A stretch of 64,000 nucleotides of DNA, taken from the NCBI RefSeq assembly GCF_023541015.1, contig NZ_JALNPR010000004.1, forward strand, positions 186,001 through 250,000, given 5' to 3'. This DNA comes from Marivivens donghaensis. Its GTDB lineage: Bacteria; Pseudomonadota; Alphaproteobacteria; Rhodobacterales; Rhodobacteraceae. The notes below the pieces were generated by a model. The model saw only the letters and a program-made list of their open reading frames with translations, made no database searches and was not told where the DNA came from. Positions 20,446 to 29,453 of the stretch are shown here, in pieces (positions within the stretch are counted from its first letter, which is position 1; every line of letters starts with the position of its first letter). The translations under genes and the position numbers were made by a program.

Positions 20446-20948
20446 GGCTTATCAGCGACTTGAGCCGCAAGAATATGGGCTACAATAAGGTCGGCTAGCG
20501 CGATGGACAGGCGTTCATGTGCATCTTGTTCAGCCGAACGAGTCGACACAACGTTGCCCGTTGTCGAGTAGCCGCTGAATGTTTCGACCGTGCCGTTTGA
20601 GATGACGGCGCCCGCGCTATCAACCAAAGAGAAGGTTGCCGTTCCCGTCAATGTCGCGCGCAGAACTGTAGAGTCTTCTGCAATACCAACCGAACTGCTG
20701 CTGAGGGTCGTTCGGACGGACAGCTGATATTCAGCCGTTTCCGTCTGCCCTAAACGTCGTTGGAGACGTTCGCGCAGATGGTAGCCGTCCAACGTGTCGG
20801 GAGTGTCATAAGCGACTTTGCCCCGAAGATTGGATGCGGAACCATTTTCACCGTAGATTGGCGTAAACCCACACCCCGCCAACGTCGCCACGCCCCCCAC
20901 TAAGAGGGCGCGACGGGTGTAGCGGGTAATGGATTTAGACGACGACAT
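20442..20948 (-). CDS. lptE: LPS-assembly lipoprotein LptE
   Basis: LptE plugs the LptD barrel and helps place lipopolysaccharide in the outer membrane. The 168-residue product has an N-terminal TRRALLVGG signal with lipobox TLAGC and then the family opening [20 protein letters not shown] helix lies in the middle. The alphaproteobacterial form is diverged in the C-terminal half. It overlaps leuS by 14 bp and holA by 4 bp, which supports the assignment by gene order. Confidence 0.88.
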   Translation of the reverse strand: MSSSKSITRYTRRALLVGGVATLAGCGFTPIYGENGSASNLRGKVAYDTPDTLDGYHLRERLQRRLGQTETAEYQLSVRTTLSSSSVGIAEDSTVLRATLTGTATFSLVDSAGAVISNGTVETFSGYSTTGNVVSTRSAEQDAHERLSIALADLIVAHILAAQVADKP

Positions 20949-23487
20949 TGACGATACGACCTGGAACCACGATCAGTTTTTTCGGCTGGCCACCGTCCAG
21001 CGCTTTGACCACAGCTTCGTTCTCAAGGACGAGCTTTTCAACCTCTTCCTTCGACATATCTGCAGGCACGCTGATTTCCGCGCGGCGTTTGCCGTTGATC
21101 TGGATCGGCAGGGTGACCGTGTCTTCGACCAGCATAGCTTCGTCGACGACGGGCCACGCGGCTGTGGTCACAAGTCCCTCACCGCCCAAGAGCGACCAGA
21201 GTTCTTCGGACAGGTGCGGCGTCATCGGCGACATCAACTGGGCCAGAATGCGCGCTGCCTCTTTCTTTGCCTTACCGCCAGCGGATGATTTCTGCAGGAG
21301 GTTGGTAAAGGCGTAGAGTTTCGCGATCGCGGCGTTAAAGCCAAACGATTCAAAGCCTTGGGTCACGTCAAAGATCGCTTTGTGCGTTGCTTTGAGGAGC
21401 TCCAGATCGCTCTCGGTCGAGGCGTCGTCCATCTCTGCGATATCGGCGCAGATGCGGAACACGCGAGCGAGGTGCTTAGCCGTCGCTTCGGCGCCAGCGG
21501 CAGTCCATTCAACGTCACGCTCTGGCGGGCTGTCAGACAGAACGAACCAGCGGGCGGTATCAGCGCCAAACGACGAAATGATGTTCAACGGGTCGACCAC
21601 GTTGTTCTTCGATTTCGACATTTTGGCAGATGGAATGATCTGTGCTTCTTCGCCGGTCGCAATAACGAATGCTTTACCATCACGCAGCTCAATCGCTTCG
21701 GGGTAGTGATAGATCGGGCGACCGTTTTCAGGGTTGGTCGTCTGATAGATCGCATGTGTCACCATGCCTTGGGTGAAGAGCGCATTGAACGGCTCGCGCG
21801 CGCTATCGGGCAAGTGACCTGTCACGTTCATCGCACGTGCGAAGAAGCGTGAATAAAGCAGGTGAAGGATCGCGTGCTCAATACCGCCGATATATTGGTC
21901 AACGTTCATCCAGTAGTCGGCATCAGCCTGAACGGTCGGAGTGTCAGCACGTGGCGAGGTGAAGCGTGCGTAATACCACGACGAATCCACGAAAGTATCC
22001 ATGGTGTCCGTCTCGCGGCGGGCTGGCTTGCCACACGACGGGCAAGCGCAATCGCGCCACGTCGGGTGACGGTCCAGCGGGTTACCTGGCACGTCAAAGG
22101 TGACATCGTCTGGCAACTGAACAGGTAAGTTTTCTTTTTTCTCAGGAACTACGCCGCAGTCTTCGCAGTGAACGACTGGGATCGGGCAACCCCAATAGCG
22201 CTGGCGCGAAAGACCCCAATCACGCAGGCGGAATTTGGTCACGCCTGTGCCCCAACCTTCGGCTTCTGCTTTGTCGATTGCGCTATTCACGCCGTCTTCA
22301 CCAGTTTGAAGCTCTTGGCCAGCGAAGCCGCGGATATAGCGGACCTTCTCCGACTTCAGCGGAGTGTAGGCTTCGGTCAGGGTCTCTTCTTCGGCGCCAT
22401 CCGCAACAAAGATCGGAGTGATATCGAGACCATATTTCGTCGCGAAGTCAAAGTCGCGTTGGTCATGCGCAGGGCAACCGAAAATCGCACCCGTGCCGTA
22501 GTCCATCAGAATGAAGTTTGCGATCCAAACAGAAAGCTCTTTGGACGGGTCCAGCGGATGTTTGACTTTAATACCGGTATCAAGGCCCTTCTTTTCAGCC
22601 TTTTCCAGCGCCTCTTCGGTCGTGCCACCCTTGCGGCAATCAGCGACAAACGCCGCGGTTTCTGGATTGTTGGCTTCGAGCTCTTTCGCAATCGGGTGAT
22701 CGGGCGAAATACCAACGAAGGATGCACCCATCAGAGTGTCGGGGCGCGTGGTGTAAACCTCAATCGCGTCACCAGCGTCCGTGCGCTCGAACGAGAACTG
22801 CAGGCCGCGGGATTTGCCGATCCAGTTGGCTTGCATCAGCTTCACCTTGGCAGGCCAATCATCGAGGTTATCGATGCTGTCCAGCAGATCGCCAGCCATA
22901 TCCGAGATCTTAAAGAACCACTGTGTCAGCTCGCGGCGTTCAACATCGGCGCCAGAGCGCCAGCCTTTGCCGTCAATCACCTGTTCGTTTGCCAGAACGG
23001 TCATGTCGACGGGGTCCCAGTTAACCACGGCGTTCTTGCGGTAGACCAGACCCTTGTCCAGCATATCAATGAACAGAGCCTGCTGCTGGCCGTAATACTC
23101 TGGATCGCAGGTCGCGAATTCACGGCTCCAGTCGATCGACAGGCCAAGAGGTTTCATCTGGCCGCGCATGTCGGCGATGTTCTTGTATGTCCAATCCTTG
23201 GGGTGGCCGCCCGATGCCATCGCAGCATTTTCAGCGGGCATACCGAACGCGTCCCAGCCCATTGGGTGCAAAACGTTGTGACCCGTCGACATTTTGAAAC
23301 GAGCTACCACGTCGCCCATGGTGTAGTTCCGCACGTGACCCATGTGGATGCGGCCCGACGGGTAGGGGAACATCTCGAGCACGTAGTATTTCGGCTTTGT
23401 CTCATCGCGTTTTGCGGTGAATACGCCAGCCTGTTCCCAGGCGGCTTGCCATTTTTGTTCGATATCAGCGGCGGTATAGCGGGACAT
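20935..23487 (-). CDS. leuS: Leucyl-tRNA synthetase
   Basis: Class I aminoacyl-tRNA synthetase that charges tRNA-Leu. The 850 residues include the HIGH-type motif HMGHVRN within [11 protein letters not shown] near the N-terminus, the CP1 editing domain with a [10 protein letters not shown] segment, the zinc-like CEDCG segment, and the KMSKSKNN loop. The start ATG at 23487 follows AAAGGA. It is the first gene of leuS-lptE-holA. Length fits bacterial LeuRS (about 860). Confidence 0.98.
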   Translation of the reverse strand: MSRYTAADIEQKWQAAWEQAGVFTAKRDETKPKYYVLEMFPYPSGRIHMGHVRNYTMGDVVARFKMSTGHNVLHPMGWDAFGMPAENAAMASGGHPKDWTYKNIADMRGQMKPLGLSIDWSREFATCDPEYYGQQQALFIDMLDKGLVYRKNAVVNWDPVDMTVLANEQVIDGKGWRSGADVERRELTQWFFKISDMAGDLLDSIDNLDDWPAKVKLMQANWIGKSRGLQFSFERTDAGDAIEVYTTRPDTLMGASFVGISPDHPIAKELEANNPETAAFVADCRKGGTTEEALEKAEKKGLDTGIKVKHPLDPSKELSVWIANFILMDYGTGAIFGCPAHDQRDFDFATKYGLDITPIFVADGAEEETLTEAYTPLKSEKVRYIRGFAGQELQTGEDGVNSAIDKAEAEGWGTGVTKFRLRDWGLSRQRYWGCPIPVVHCEDCGVVPEKKENLPVQLPDDVTFDVPGNPLDRHPTWRDCACPSCGKPARRETDTMDTFVDSSWYYARFTSPRADTPTVQADADYWMNVDQYIGGIEHAILHLLYSRFFARAMNVTGHLPDSAREPFNALFTQGMVTHAIYQTTNPENGRPIYHYPEAIELRDGKAFVIATGEEAQIIPSAKMSKSKNNVVDPLNIISSFGADTARWFVLSDSPPERDVEWTAAGAEATAKHLARVFRICADIAEMDDASTESDLELLKATHKAIFDVTQGFESFGFNAAIAKLYAFTNLLQKSSAGGKAKKEAARILAQLMSPMTPHLSEELWSLLGGEGLVTTAAWPVVDEAMLVEDTVTLPIQINGKRRAEISVPADMSKEEVEKLVLENEAVVKALDGGQPKKLIVVPGRIVNVVV

Positions 23488-23562
23488 GGATCGGTCCTTT
23501 GGGACATGGAAACGCCGGGCAACAGGGCCCGGCGCGGTATTAAAAGGTTTTCGCGGCAGTTT

Positions 23563-24024
23563 CTATAGGCCGCGGTCTTGAATACGGATCTGACGCGCAC
23601 GGGCGAGGATTGCGTCCTCAACAGCGCGCTGTGTTTCAAGGCTGACCGCGCCATTGCGCGATTGCAGCGCGACATTGAGCGAACGAGCATCAAGCGCAGG
23701 ATCAGAGATATGCACAGTCGCACGGTATGCGCGGCCACCACCCGGCGGGGTGCCGTAGCCAAAGACGATCACGCCAGTGAAAGGGTCGACACTCTCGACG
23801 GGGAGGAACGACAGAACATCGATCGAAGCGGCCCAGAGGTAGCGGTTGACCGCCACAGACTCCGCCCCAGCGGTCCGCGTTGCCTGACGTACAGCGCCAG
23901 CATCGTTTGATTTGCCACCGAATAAGCCGCTGAACGGCGAACTAAAGCCGCCCGAACAAGCAGACAGGCCCAAGGCCATTGCGGTCACCAGCATCACGCG
24001 GGTCGTTTTTTGGAAAGCGGTCAC
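23563..24024 (-). CDS. DUF3576 lipoprotein
   Basis: A 153-residue predicted lipoprotein of the DUF3576 family. It begins with a GTG start after GAGGG, has the signal MLVTAMALGLSAC with the lipobox cysteine at about residue 23, a Gly/Ser linker, and then the conserved NRYLWAASIDVLSFLP and DPFTGVIVFGYG segments. The end, RQIRIQ, is typical. Function is unknown to me; the protein is common upstream of leuS in this group. It lies 75 bp before leuS and could share its transcript. Confidence 0.85.
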   Translation of the reverse strand: MTAFQKTTRVMLVTAMALGLSACSGGFSSPFSGLFGGKSNDAGAVRQATRTAGAESVAVNRYLWAASIDVLSFLPVESVDPFTGVIVFGYGTPPGGGRAYRATVHISDPALDARSLNVALQSRNGAVSLETQRAVEDAILARARQIRIQDRGL

Positions 24025-24129
24025 TGTATTGCCCTCATGTCCATGACCCCGCTTTGGGGCCGACGTCGCAAAATGTGTAACGTGGGGCAGAGCCTGTCAC
24101 AAGGCTTAAGGGGTAAACCTGTGGTCACA

Positions 24130-24160
24130 AAAGAAAAGAGCGGCCCCGAAGGACCGCTCT
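24130..24160 (-). terminator. Rho-independent terminator of the first porin gene
   Basis: On the minus strand a 10-bp stem (AGAGCGGTCC with GGGCCGCTCT, one G-U) closes a TTCG tetraloop and is followed by TTTCTTTTG. An almost identical terminator follows the second porin at 29641-29672, so the two porin genes are paralogues to their very ends. Confidence 0.88.
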
Positions 24161-24184
24161 CTCATTCAAACTGACTAGGTCAGA

Positions 24185-25306
24185 TTAGAATGCGAAGGAC
24201 AGTTCGAGAGTGGTGCCGTCGTTGAGTTCGTAGCCACCGAAGGTGTCGACGTCGGTCGAACCTACGCCACCAGCTTTACCGTCAACGAACGAAGCCAGAA
24301 CCGATGCGCCGCCACCGAGGTCGTATTCAGCAACGAGGTAGTTTGCGAAGTCGTCATCAGCAACGTCGTCGCCATCGATCAGGCCTGCAGTTACAACCAG
24401 ACCGTTGCCGAGGTCATATTGACCCTGCAGACGGTACTCTTCTTCAAGTACAGTAGCGTTCCATACGTTCTCGTAGAAGCCCTGTACGGAGAGTGCGCCA
24501 GCAGAGTAGTCAACTGTAACGCCATAGCCGTCGTCGCCGAGCGATTCTGCAACGTAGAATGCGGTGACTTTAACGTCGCCCATAGCGTAGCCAACTTTTG
24601 CGCCGATCGAATCTTCGTCGCCAGTTTTAGCGTATGCAACGGTGAGGTCTGCACCACCGAGAGTGGTTGCCGCGCTCAGACCAAGGATTTCGTCAGCTGT
24701 GCCGATAGCTTCCTGGTAAGCAACAACTACAGTTGCAGCGCCGAGATCAGCGGTGACGCCGATATCTGCACCTTGAAGGTCGTTACCAGCAGTTACGAGG
24801 TACGAAACAGAAGCCTCAACCGAACCAAACGAAACGTTGCCTTTGAGTACGGTTTCGTCGGCGCCGATTTCACGGAAGCCGTCACGCAGCATCGAACCAG
24901 CGGATTTCCATGCGGAAACAGCTGCGAATTCAGTGTCACCGAATACGAGGCCAGCGGTTGCCGAGGTCAGGGACAGAACGAAGTCGTCACCAACAGTAAC
25001 TGGATCGCCACCAACGTTGTCGTTGTCAGTGATGTTGAAGTGGAACGAAGCTGCAGCGGTCAGGCCGTTGTCCAGCTCTTGGGAAGCGGATACGTTGAGG
25101 TCTGCGTTCCAGTACATGCCGTTGTTAGCAACGGTGTTGCCATCGATGTAACCGATTGCGGCGTCGCCGCCGAACGAAACTTCAGCAGCAGCTGCGCCAG
25201 CGAAAGCGGTCAGTGCGACGGAAGCGAGAAGGATAGCGGAATGGTAGTCGGAGTATTTTTCACTACCTAAATCAAGAACTTGGTCGTCCTTGTGTGCAGC
25301 TGACAT
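24185..25306 (-). CDS. Displaced porin gene with a foreign 5' end (probably silent)
   Basis: From residue 25 onward this is a complete Rhodobacteraceae-type general porin: signal peptide core ILLASVALTAFAGAAAA, start of mature protein EVSFGGDA, about 325 residues of alternating strands and a final ELSFAF with terminal Phe, as expected for a 16-strand barrel. The normal MKK start is missing. Left of 25234 the coding sequence runs into mobile-element DNA, which adds a hydrophilic leader from an ATG at 25306 with no SD and no Lys-rich n-region. Good translation or export is therefore unlikely. The frame is intact with no internal stops, so it looks recently displaced and still recoverable rather than decayed. 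Confidence 0.8.
   Translation of the reverse strand: MSAAHKDDQVLDLGSEKYSDYHSAILLASVALTAFAGAAAAEVSFGGDAAIGYIDGNTVANNGMYWNADLNVSASQELDNGLTAAASFHFNITDNDNVGGDPVTVGDDFVLSLTSATAGLVFGDTEFAAVSAWKSAGSMLRDGFREIGADETVLKGNVSFGSVEASVSYLVTAGNDLQGADIGVTADLGAATVVVAYQEAIGTADEILGLSAATTLGGADLTVAYAKTGDEDSIGAKVGYAMGDVKVTAFYVAESLGDDGYGVTVDYSAGALSVQGFYENVWNATVLEEEYRLQGQYDLGNGLVVTAGLIDGDDVADDDFANYLVAEYDLGGGASVLASFVDGKAGGVGSTDVDTFGGYELNDGTTLELSFAF
25161..25234. repeat. 74-bp direct repeat, copy 1 (candidate attL core in porin signal-peptide codons)
   Basis: These 74 bp are identical to 30781-30854, in the same orientation. They encode the porin signal-peptide core and the first mature residues. Beyond 25234 similarity stops abruptly at element DNA; on the other side it fades gradually into the diverged porin bodies. 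An abrupt edge 100 bp from an integrase start is what an attachment site would show. Confidence 0.75.
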
Positions 25307-25333
25307 TAGCGTTGTAGCAAGGAGATATTCGAT

Positions 25334-26296
25334 ATGCGACCGATTTCGAAGTTATTCGGCAAGGACAAGAAGAGCGTCGCTGTGAGCGAAGCTGCAGAGC
25401 CAGCTGTAACGCTCGCAGACTTCTTTGATGCAAAGTACTATGCGTTTGCAAAGGCTACCAAGCGTCGTAGTCAGCTGGACTACTATGTGTTCAACAAGCA
25501 CATCCGCTCATCACTGGGTCAAAAGCCGTTGAGGGAGATTACCAGTGAGGACTTGGATAGCTGGGTGCTGCATCAGATTGATGCGGGCTACAAACCCGCA
25601 ACAGTAAACAAGCACTCATCGATGCTGAACCGTATCCTAAACATCGCCGTACATTGGGGATACTTGGACAAGAACGTGTTCAAGGGCGCAGCGATTAGAA
25701 AGTTGCCCGTTGGAGACTACGTGCAGCGGTTCCTAACTGAAGCTGAGATACGACGCTTGCTCAGTGCCTGTAAGCGCAGCAGTCATCCGTATCTGCATCT
25801 ATTCGTAAAGCTGCTGTTGTTGACGGGTGCGCGGAAGAGCGAACTTAGACTTGCTCGGTGGACTGATATTGATGAGCGCAAGAAGGAACTGTTTGTTGCG
25901 GTCAGTAAAAGTGGGCGCAGCAGAACAGTTATGTTGAGTGACAAGGCGCTGTCAGTGCTGCAGCAAGTCAAAGCGCGATCAGAAGTTTTGGGTGTGCCGA
26001 CAACACGTGACAGTTGGATCTTTGCCAATCCCCGTACTCGAGCCCCATATACAAGCCTGCATAATGCCTTTGTAGAAGCAAGAGAAAGTGCTGCTTTGCC
26101 GTCAGTGCGTATGCATGATCTTCGACATACATATGCAAGCCTACTGATCAACAATGGCGCCAGTATCTACGAAGTGCAGCGACTGTTGGGGCATTATCAT
26201 ATTTCGATGACGGAACGGTATGCTCAGCTGTTCCCTAATACCTTGCAGGATCGCGTAGATATTATTGCAGGCGCTATCGACTTGGATCGTATTTGA
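25334..26296 (+). CDS. int: Tyrosine recombinase / phage-type integrase
   Basis: A 320-residue site-specific recombinase. Residues 25-110 form a SAM-like core-binding domain (TLADFFD, SLGQKPLREI, NKHSSMLNRIL). The catalytic domain has all key residues: Arg in LTGARKSELRLARW, Lys in VSKSGRSRTV, HDLRHTYAS, and LLGHYHISMTERYAQL with the second His and the nucleophilic Tyr. AAGGAG at 25319-25324 sets the ATG. It begins 100 bp from the break in the first porin gene and points away from it, the usual layout of an integrase next to its attachment site. It is expected to catalyse integration into, and with help excision from, the porin signal-sequence codons. Confidence 0.92.
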   Translation: MRPISKLFGKDKKSVAVSEAAEPAVTLADFFDAKYYAFAKATKRRSQLDYYVFNKHIRSSLGQKPLREITSEDLDSWVLHQIDAGYKPATVNKHSSMLNRILNIAVHWGYLDKNVFKGAAIRKLPVGDYVQRFLTEAEIRRLLSACKRSSHPYLHLFVKLLLLTGARKSELRLARWTDIDERKKELFVAVSKSGRSRTVMLSDKALSVLQQVKARSEVLGVPTTRDSWIFANPRTRAPYTSLHNAFVEARESAALPSVRMHDLRHTYASLLINNGASIYEVQRLLGHYHISMTERYAQLFPNTLQDRVDIIAGAIDLDRI

Positions 26297-26414
26297 TCCC
26301 TGCATCACTATGCCAGTCAGCCCCAACAGCAAGCAGATATTGAACAGCTATAAATCGCAACAAATACGCCAAAATCGCACAGATGATCCTGTGTTCTGTT
26401 GCTGAGTAAACGCC

Positions 26415-26813
26415 TCAGTCCAGCCCCTTGCGTAAGAACATGAGTAGCTCTGCATTGGGATTGGATGATGCAGATACAGACTGTGTCGTCTCATAGTCAG
26501 CGGGATCATATTCTTCAGTCCAGCGATCAATGCGACGTATGCTCTCATAAGGCTGTGCCATTAGAGCTTCATGATCAACGTCATAGGTGCCAGCGATTAT
26601 GCCATCACGCCAGCCAGTCAACGCCATGCGTTCATGCTCTGTCAGCTCACCCAAACGCTCAGCGATTTGCTCACCTAACTTCTCAAGCCGTCTATCCAGC
26701 TTGCCACGTGTACTGGCTCTTGCAGTTGCCATGCGTGCCGCAACGGATCTGTAGGTGCTCAACAACTGGACCGCTTGGTCATACAGCGGCCCAGTGTCAA
26801 CTTGCTCATACAT
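26415..26813 (-). CDS. Unrecognised element protein, helical (132 residues)
   Basis: I do not recognise this protein. It is soluble and charged: residues 10-70 look helical with many Arg/Glu (STYRSVAARMATARAS, KLDRRLEKLGEQIAERL), suggesting a coiled coil or helical bundle. They are followed by ALTGWRDGIIAGTYDVDHEAL and a Tyr/Asp/Glu-rich part, then a final FLRKGLD. It begins 17 bp after the stop of the next gene upstream, so it is probably translated from one mRNA with 26831-27190. No SD is clear. No signal peptide or membrane segment is visible. Confidence 0.6.
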   Translation of the reverse strand: MYEQVDTGPLYDQAVQLLSTYRSVAARMATARASTRGKLDRRLEKLGEQIAERLGELTEHERMALTGWRDGIIAGTYDVDHEALMAQPYESIRRIDRWTEEYDPADYETTQSVSASSNPNAELLMFLRKGLD

Positions 26814-26830
26814 TCGTACAACACGCCGTA

Positions 26831-27190
26831 TTACTTTTTTCTGCGGCGCTCTTCTTCTTCAGCCCAAGTCTCATCGGTGCTGTCTTTGATGATAGCGTGG
26901 AAGTTCTGCAGTGCACCACGCACACCTTCGAGACTATTGTCGGCATAGGTAATAAAGCCCTCTACCACTTTGCCGCCGTAGCGAGCACTTAGACGGCGCT
27001 TGCCATCAACGCTTTGTGGCGCCCACCAGTACTGCGTTGTGTCGCCATTTAGCTCACTTACATCCTTGTAAGTATCAATCGTGGATAACATACGTTCTAC
27101 TTGCACCAGTAGCTTCGAGCGTGGCCCAGCACTTGGGCTTTGCATTGGTGTTACATTATGTTTCTTCATCAGTTCTGCGAGTGTCGGCAT
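26831..27190 (-). CDS. Unrecognised element protein (119 residues)
   Basis: Not a family I recognise. The start at 27190 is set by GGAGG five bases before an ATG; an upstream in-frame start four codons earlier would sit on the SD itself. The protein opens with PTLAELMKKHNV, continues with LLVQVERMLSTIDTYKDVSE, a central QYWWAP and RRLSARYGGKVVEGFITY segment, and ends with an acidic-basic EEEERRRKK tail. The middle looks like a compact alpha/beta domain. It is within a minus-strand cluster of four small element genes, so a joint role in the element is likely. Confidence 0.65.
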   Translation of the reverse strand: MPTLAELMKKHNVTPMQSPSAGPRSKLLVQVERMLSTIDTYKDVSELNGDTTQYWWAPQSVDGKRRLSARYGGKVVEGFITYADNSLEGVRGALQNFHAIIKDSTDETWAEEEERRRKK

Positions 27191-27247
27191 TGTATCCTCC
27201 ATTTAGTGCCATAATGATACTTATAGCCGCACTGAAGTTGGGCAAGT

Positions 27248-27538
27248 TTATTTCTCTGTAGCGATTTCTGGTTCAGTAAATGGGCGAGGAGTAGGCTTTG
27301 GCGGATTGGGGCTTTGTGGCGAAGGAGCGGCTGGCTTAGGCACGGGCATAGTGGGCGGCTTGGGAGCGCGAGGACGAGGCTGTGCTTTGGGTTTGTCAGT
27401 GTCGCGCAGCTTCGTCAGCACATCTCCCATCGCATCATGCATAAGAGCCAATGCAGACAGCTTGGTGCTATAAGCCTCTTCGTTTGCTATGCGTCGCACC
27501 ACGTTCAACGCACGTTGTATATCTGAAAGCGCACTCAC
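27248..27538 (-). CDS. Small element protein with proline-rich tail (96 residues)
   Basis: No family recognised. A GTG start (27538) after AAGG gives a 96-residue protein. Residues 1-45 are helical (LSDIQRALNVVRRIANEEA, LSALALMHDAMGDVL), and residues 48-90 are a Pro/Ala/Lys-rich low-complexity tail with repeated KPxxP units, probably disordered and extended. There is no signal peptide. It lies 57 bp upstream of the 119-residue protein and 79 bp downstream of the DUF6626-like gene on the same strand. Confidence 0.55.
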   Translation of the reverse strand: MSALSDIQRALNVVRRIANEEAYSTKLSALALMHDAMGDVLTKLRDTDKPKAQPRPRAPKPPTMPVPKPAAPSPQSPNPPKPTPRPFTEPEIATEK

Positions 27539-27617
27539 AGCTTGCGCCTTGCTGGGGCTGCTAAATCACCACCCCAAATCGCTAAGTACTCCACCAGCAG
27601 ATTTTGCAGCACTGCTC

Positions 27618-27947
27618 TCATTGATGCAGTACCCCATTTCGGCTGCGCCACTTGCGCTCTGCTTGGGTTTCAATCGCTTCGATGCACTGGGTGTGCAGTT
27701 TACCAAACACCCCAGCCCAATGCACATGATGACTTTGTGTGCTCTGAGACAAATGTCCTTCATGCCACTTGAGCTTGCTGGCACAGACACTGAGTGCATC
27801 GGCACTGGGCGCTGTACCCGTAAATCGTAATGTACGCATATAACACGCACTCTTGCCCAGCCATTGCTCGCAGAACTCGCGTTCACTGCTTACAGCATTA
27901 CAGCTCTTCAACTGATCACGTATCTGTTCCAGTAATCCAACAGTCAT
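27618..27947 (-). CDS. DUF6626-like protein, possible helix-turn-helix
   Basis: A 109-residue protein. The start at 27947 is very well supported: AAGGAGGT precedes the ATG with correct spacing, while the frame extends further upstream without such a signal. The segment EREFCEQWLGKSACYMRTLR followed by GTAPSADALSVCASKL resembles the small family I know as DUF6626, and looks like a degenerate helix-turn-helix where a WLGKS turn precedes a recognition helix. It is the first gene of the four-gene minus-strand cluster, as a regulator would be. Regulatory function is inference; the family call is from memory of motif shape. Confidence 0.6.
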   Translation of the reverse strand: MTVGLLEQIRDQLKSCNAVSSEREFCEQWLGKSACYMRTLRFTGTAPSADALSVCASKLKWHEGHLSQSTQSHHVHWAGVFGKLHTQCIEAIETQAERKWRSRNGVLHQ

Positions 27948-28511
27948 CCATACCACCTCCTTGTTGATGTATTTATCACTCAACAGTTTGTGGCAGTTGT
28001 GACTGCTCAGCTGTTTCAACACATCCGCTGTAGCGTCTGTGTATCACCTTCACACACCGCGCTTCGTATGCACTTCGCTTGCTGTGCTTGGTGATCATTT
28101 AGACATCTATTGATGATCTATTATCTAAATCCCTTTCGCCGAGCAGTTAGATCAACGCCCCTTTGGGCATCAATCTAAACACGCACGCCTTTTGCGTCGC
28201 TATGTCAGGCTGTATCGCTGAACCATTACAGGAAGAGCAGGTTTTGCTATCATCTCTATTACCAGCGCATCATACGCACACATGAGACCCATACAGCTGA
28301 GCTATCTCATGTGATAACGGGTCTCTCATCGAGGCTGTCATCCGTTTCACTTGCTGACTGTGCTGCACATACATGAGCACACATCATTCACCACACTATT
28401 ACGACAATCAAAGCTGCTGGCTGGCTGAACATTTATGCCTTTGCAACTTTAAGCATCCCACCGACAAGGATGGGGTAGTTGATTGAAGCGTACAACGAGC
28501 AGTACGTTTAC
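27948..28511. other. Gene-poor structured region inside the element
   Basis: About 560 bp without a convincing gene. It holds several hairpins: TTAGAT...GCCC/GGGC...ATCTAA at 28147-28178, ACGCA/TGCGT at 28181-28197, ATGAGACCC/GGGTCTC-like arms around 28282-28330, and CATCC/GGATG near 28453-28470. Motifs of the type ATCTA and ATCAA recur between 28098 and 28178. It also contains the promoter of the DUF6626-like gene. A replication or recombination site, or a structured RNA, are all possible; I cannot choose. Confidence 0.4.
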
Positions 28512-28736
28512 TCACCGTCTCACATCAGAACGGATTTGCGGCACTATTACAGTCGGCGTGCTAACCTTTATCTCGTTTGTAGTTGTGCCTGTAGTGCTGC
28601 CTGCCAAATCTATATCAGTGCCTACCCTTATTTGTGCGCCTATGTGTTGCCTTACATAGTTATTTATCAACTTCGCCAACCAACCGATTTTTTCTGGTTC
28701 AACACTGCTGTTCAGTTTTGCGGCATTTGTTGACAC
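28512..28736 (-). CDS. Small unrecognised element protein (74 residues)
   Basis: Hypothetical. A GTG at 28736 lies just after AGAGGT, giving a 74-residue protein; an ATG five codons upstream lacks an SD. It contains a KIGWLAKLINNYVRQHIG helix followed by a Thr/Val-rich beta-like part (VSTPTVIVPQIR). No membrane segment is obvious. The opposite-strand frame over the same bases is Cys/Tyr-rich and looks like a shadow. Being alone between a structured gap and a recombinase, support is moderate at best. Confidence 0.4.
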   Translation of the reverse strand: MSTNAAKLNSSVEPEKIGWLAKLINNYVRQHIGAQIRVGTDIDLAGSTTGTTTNEIKVSTPTVIVPQIRSDVRR

Positions 28737-28886
28737 CCAACCTCTCATAAAATCGTGTTTTGCTGAGAGAACAGGCTAAGTGTTTGAAGTTATTGAGCCC
28801 TGCAGTGGAGCCATCTTCGGTCGTCCAACCAGGCTCTCAGAGCTTATGCTGTGTGTACTGCCAGAGATGAGAGAATGGAGCAGAAG

Positions 28887-29453
28887 ATGGCGCAAGCACG
28901 TACACTGAGCGAAGACGAGATCAAGATGGTATTGAACTACTGTCGAGCACGGAGACACTGCGTACGTGATCGCACGATCTTACAGCTGAGCTTTCTTGCA
29001 GGGCTGCGTGTAATCGAGATTGCAGGGCTCAAGATAGCAGATGTGTACGAGGACACAGGCAAAGTACGCGACAGCTTCGTACTCGCAGCAGAGCAAACCA
29101 AGGGCGGATTTGAGCGCAGAGTGTTTGTAGGGCGCAAGCTCAACAAGGCGCTCGCTGACTATTACCCAGTCATTCGCAAGCGCAAACCAGAAACGCCGCT
29201 GTTTCAAACACAGATAGGCGGTGCTTTCTCAGCCAACACCATGTGTCAGCTGTTTCTAAACATCTACAGTGCAGCTGGGCTAAAAGGGGCAAGCAGTCAC
29301 AGCGGGCGCAGGACATTCATCACCAAACTGGCAAACAGCGGAGTAAATGTGCGTGTGTTGGCTGCTTTGGCTGGGCATCGCAGCATCGTAACAACGCAGC
29401 GATACATCGACGTAAACGAAGTGCAGTTGGCACGAGCAGTGGAGCTGGTTTAG
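28887..29453 (+). CDS. Catalytic-domain-only tyrosine recombinase (FimB/FimE size)
   Basis: A 188-residue tyrosine recombinase that lacks the N-terminal core-binding domain. Catalytic residues are all present: Arg in LAGLRVIEIAGL, Lys in EQTKGGFERR, HSGRRTF, and LAGHRSIVTTQRYID. The start at 28887 has GGAG six bases upstream; upstream in-frame starts at 28851 and 28875 are weaker. Its size matches the DNA invertases FimB/FimE and short phage integrases rather than XerC/D. It could invert or excise a DNA segment, or help the larger recombinase. Its stop overlaps a tail-to-tail small lipoprotein gene by 4 bp. Confidence 0.85.
   Translation: MAQARTLSEDEIKMVLNYCRARRHCVRDRTILQLSFLAGLRVIEIAGLKIADVYEDTGKVRDSFVLAAEQTKGGFERRVFVGRKLNKALADYYPVIRKRKPETPLFQTQIGGAFSANTMCQLFLNIYSAAGLKGASSHSGRRTFITKLANSGVNVRVLAALAGHRSIVTTQRYIDVNEVQLARAVELV

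Noticed and set aside
22168-23568. Long plus-strand reading frame of 466 codons opposite leuS
   Set aside because: It lies fully antisense to a certain leuS gene and has no domain character or SD; codon structure of leuS explains it.
24419-25270. Cys/Val-rich plus-strand frame opposite the first porin
   Set aside because: It mirrors the porin coding sequence, and a similar shadow exists opposite the second porin; it has no start signal.
28280-28325. tRNA-like D-arm sequence on the minus strand of the element (ATAGCTCAGCTG followed by TATGG)
   Set aside because: No acceptor stem, anticodon arm or T-arm with TTCGA can be folded around it; the match is limited to the D-arm and may be chance or a remnant.
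28479-28733. Plus-strand frame rich in Tyr and Cys within the element
   Set aside because: It overlaps the more plausible minus-strand frame with an SD-supported GTG start, and its composition looks random.
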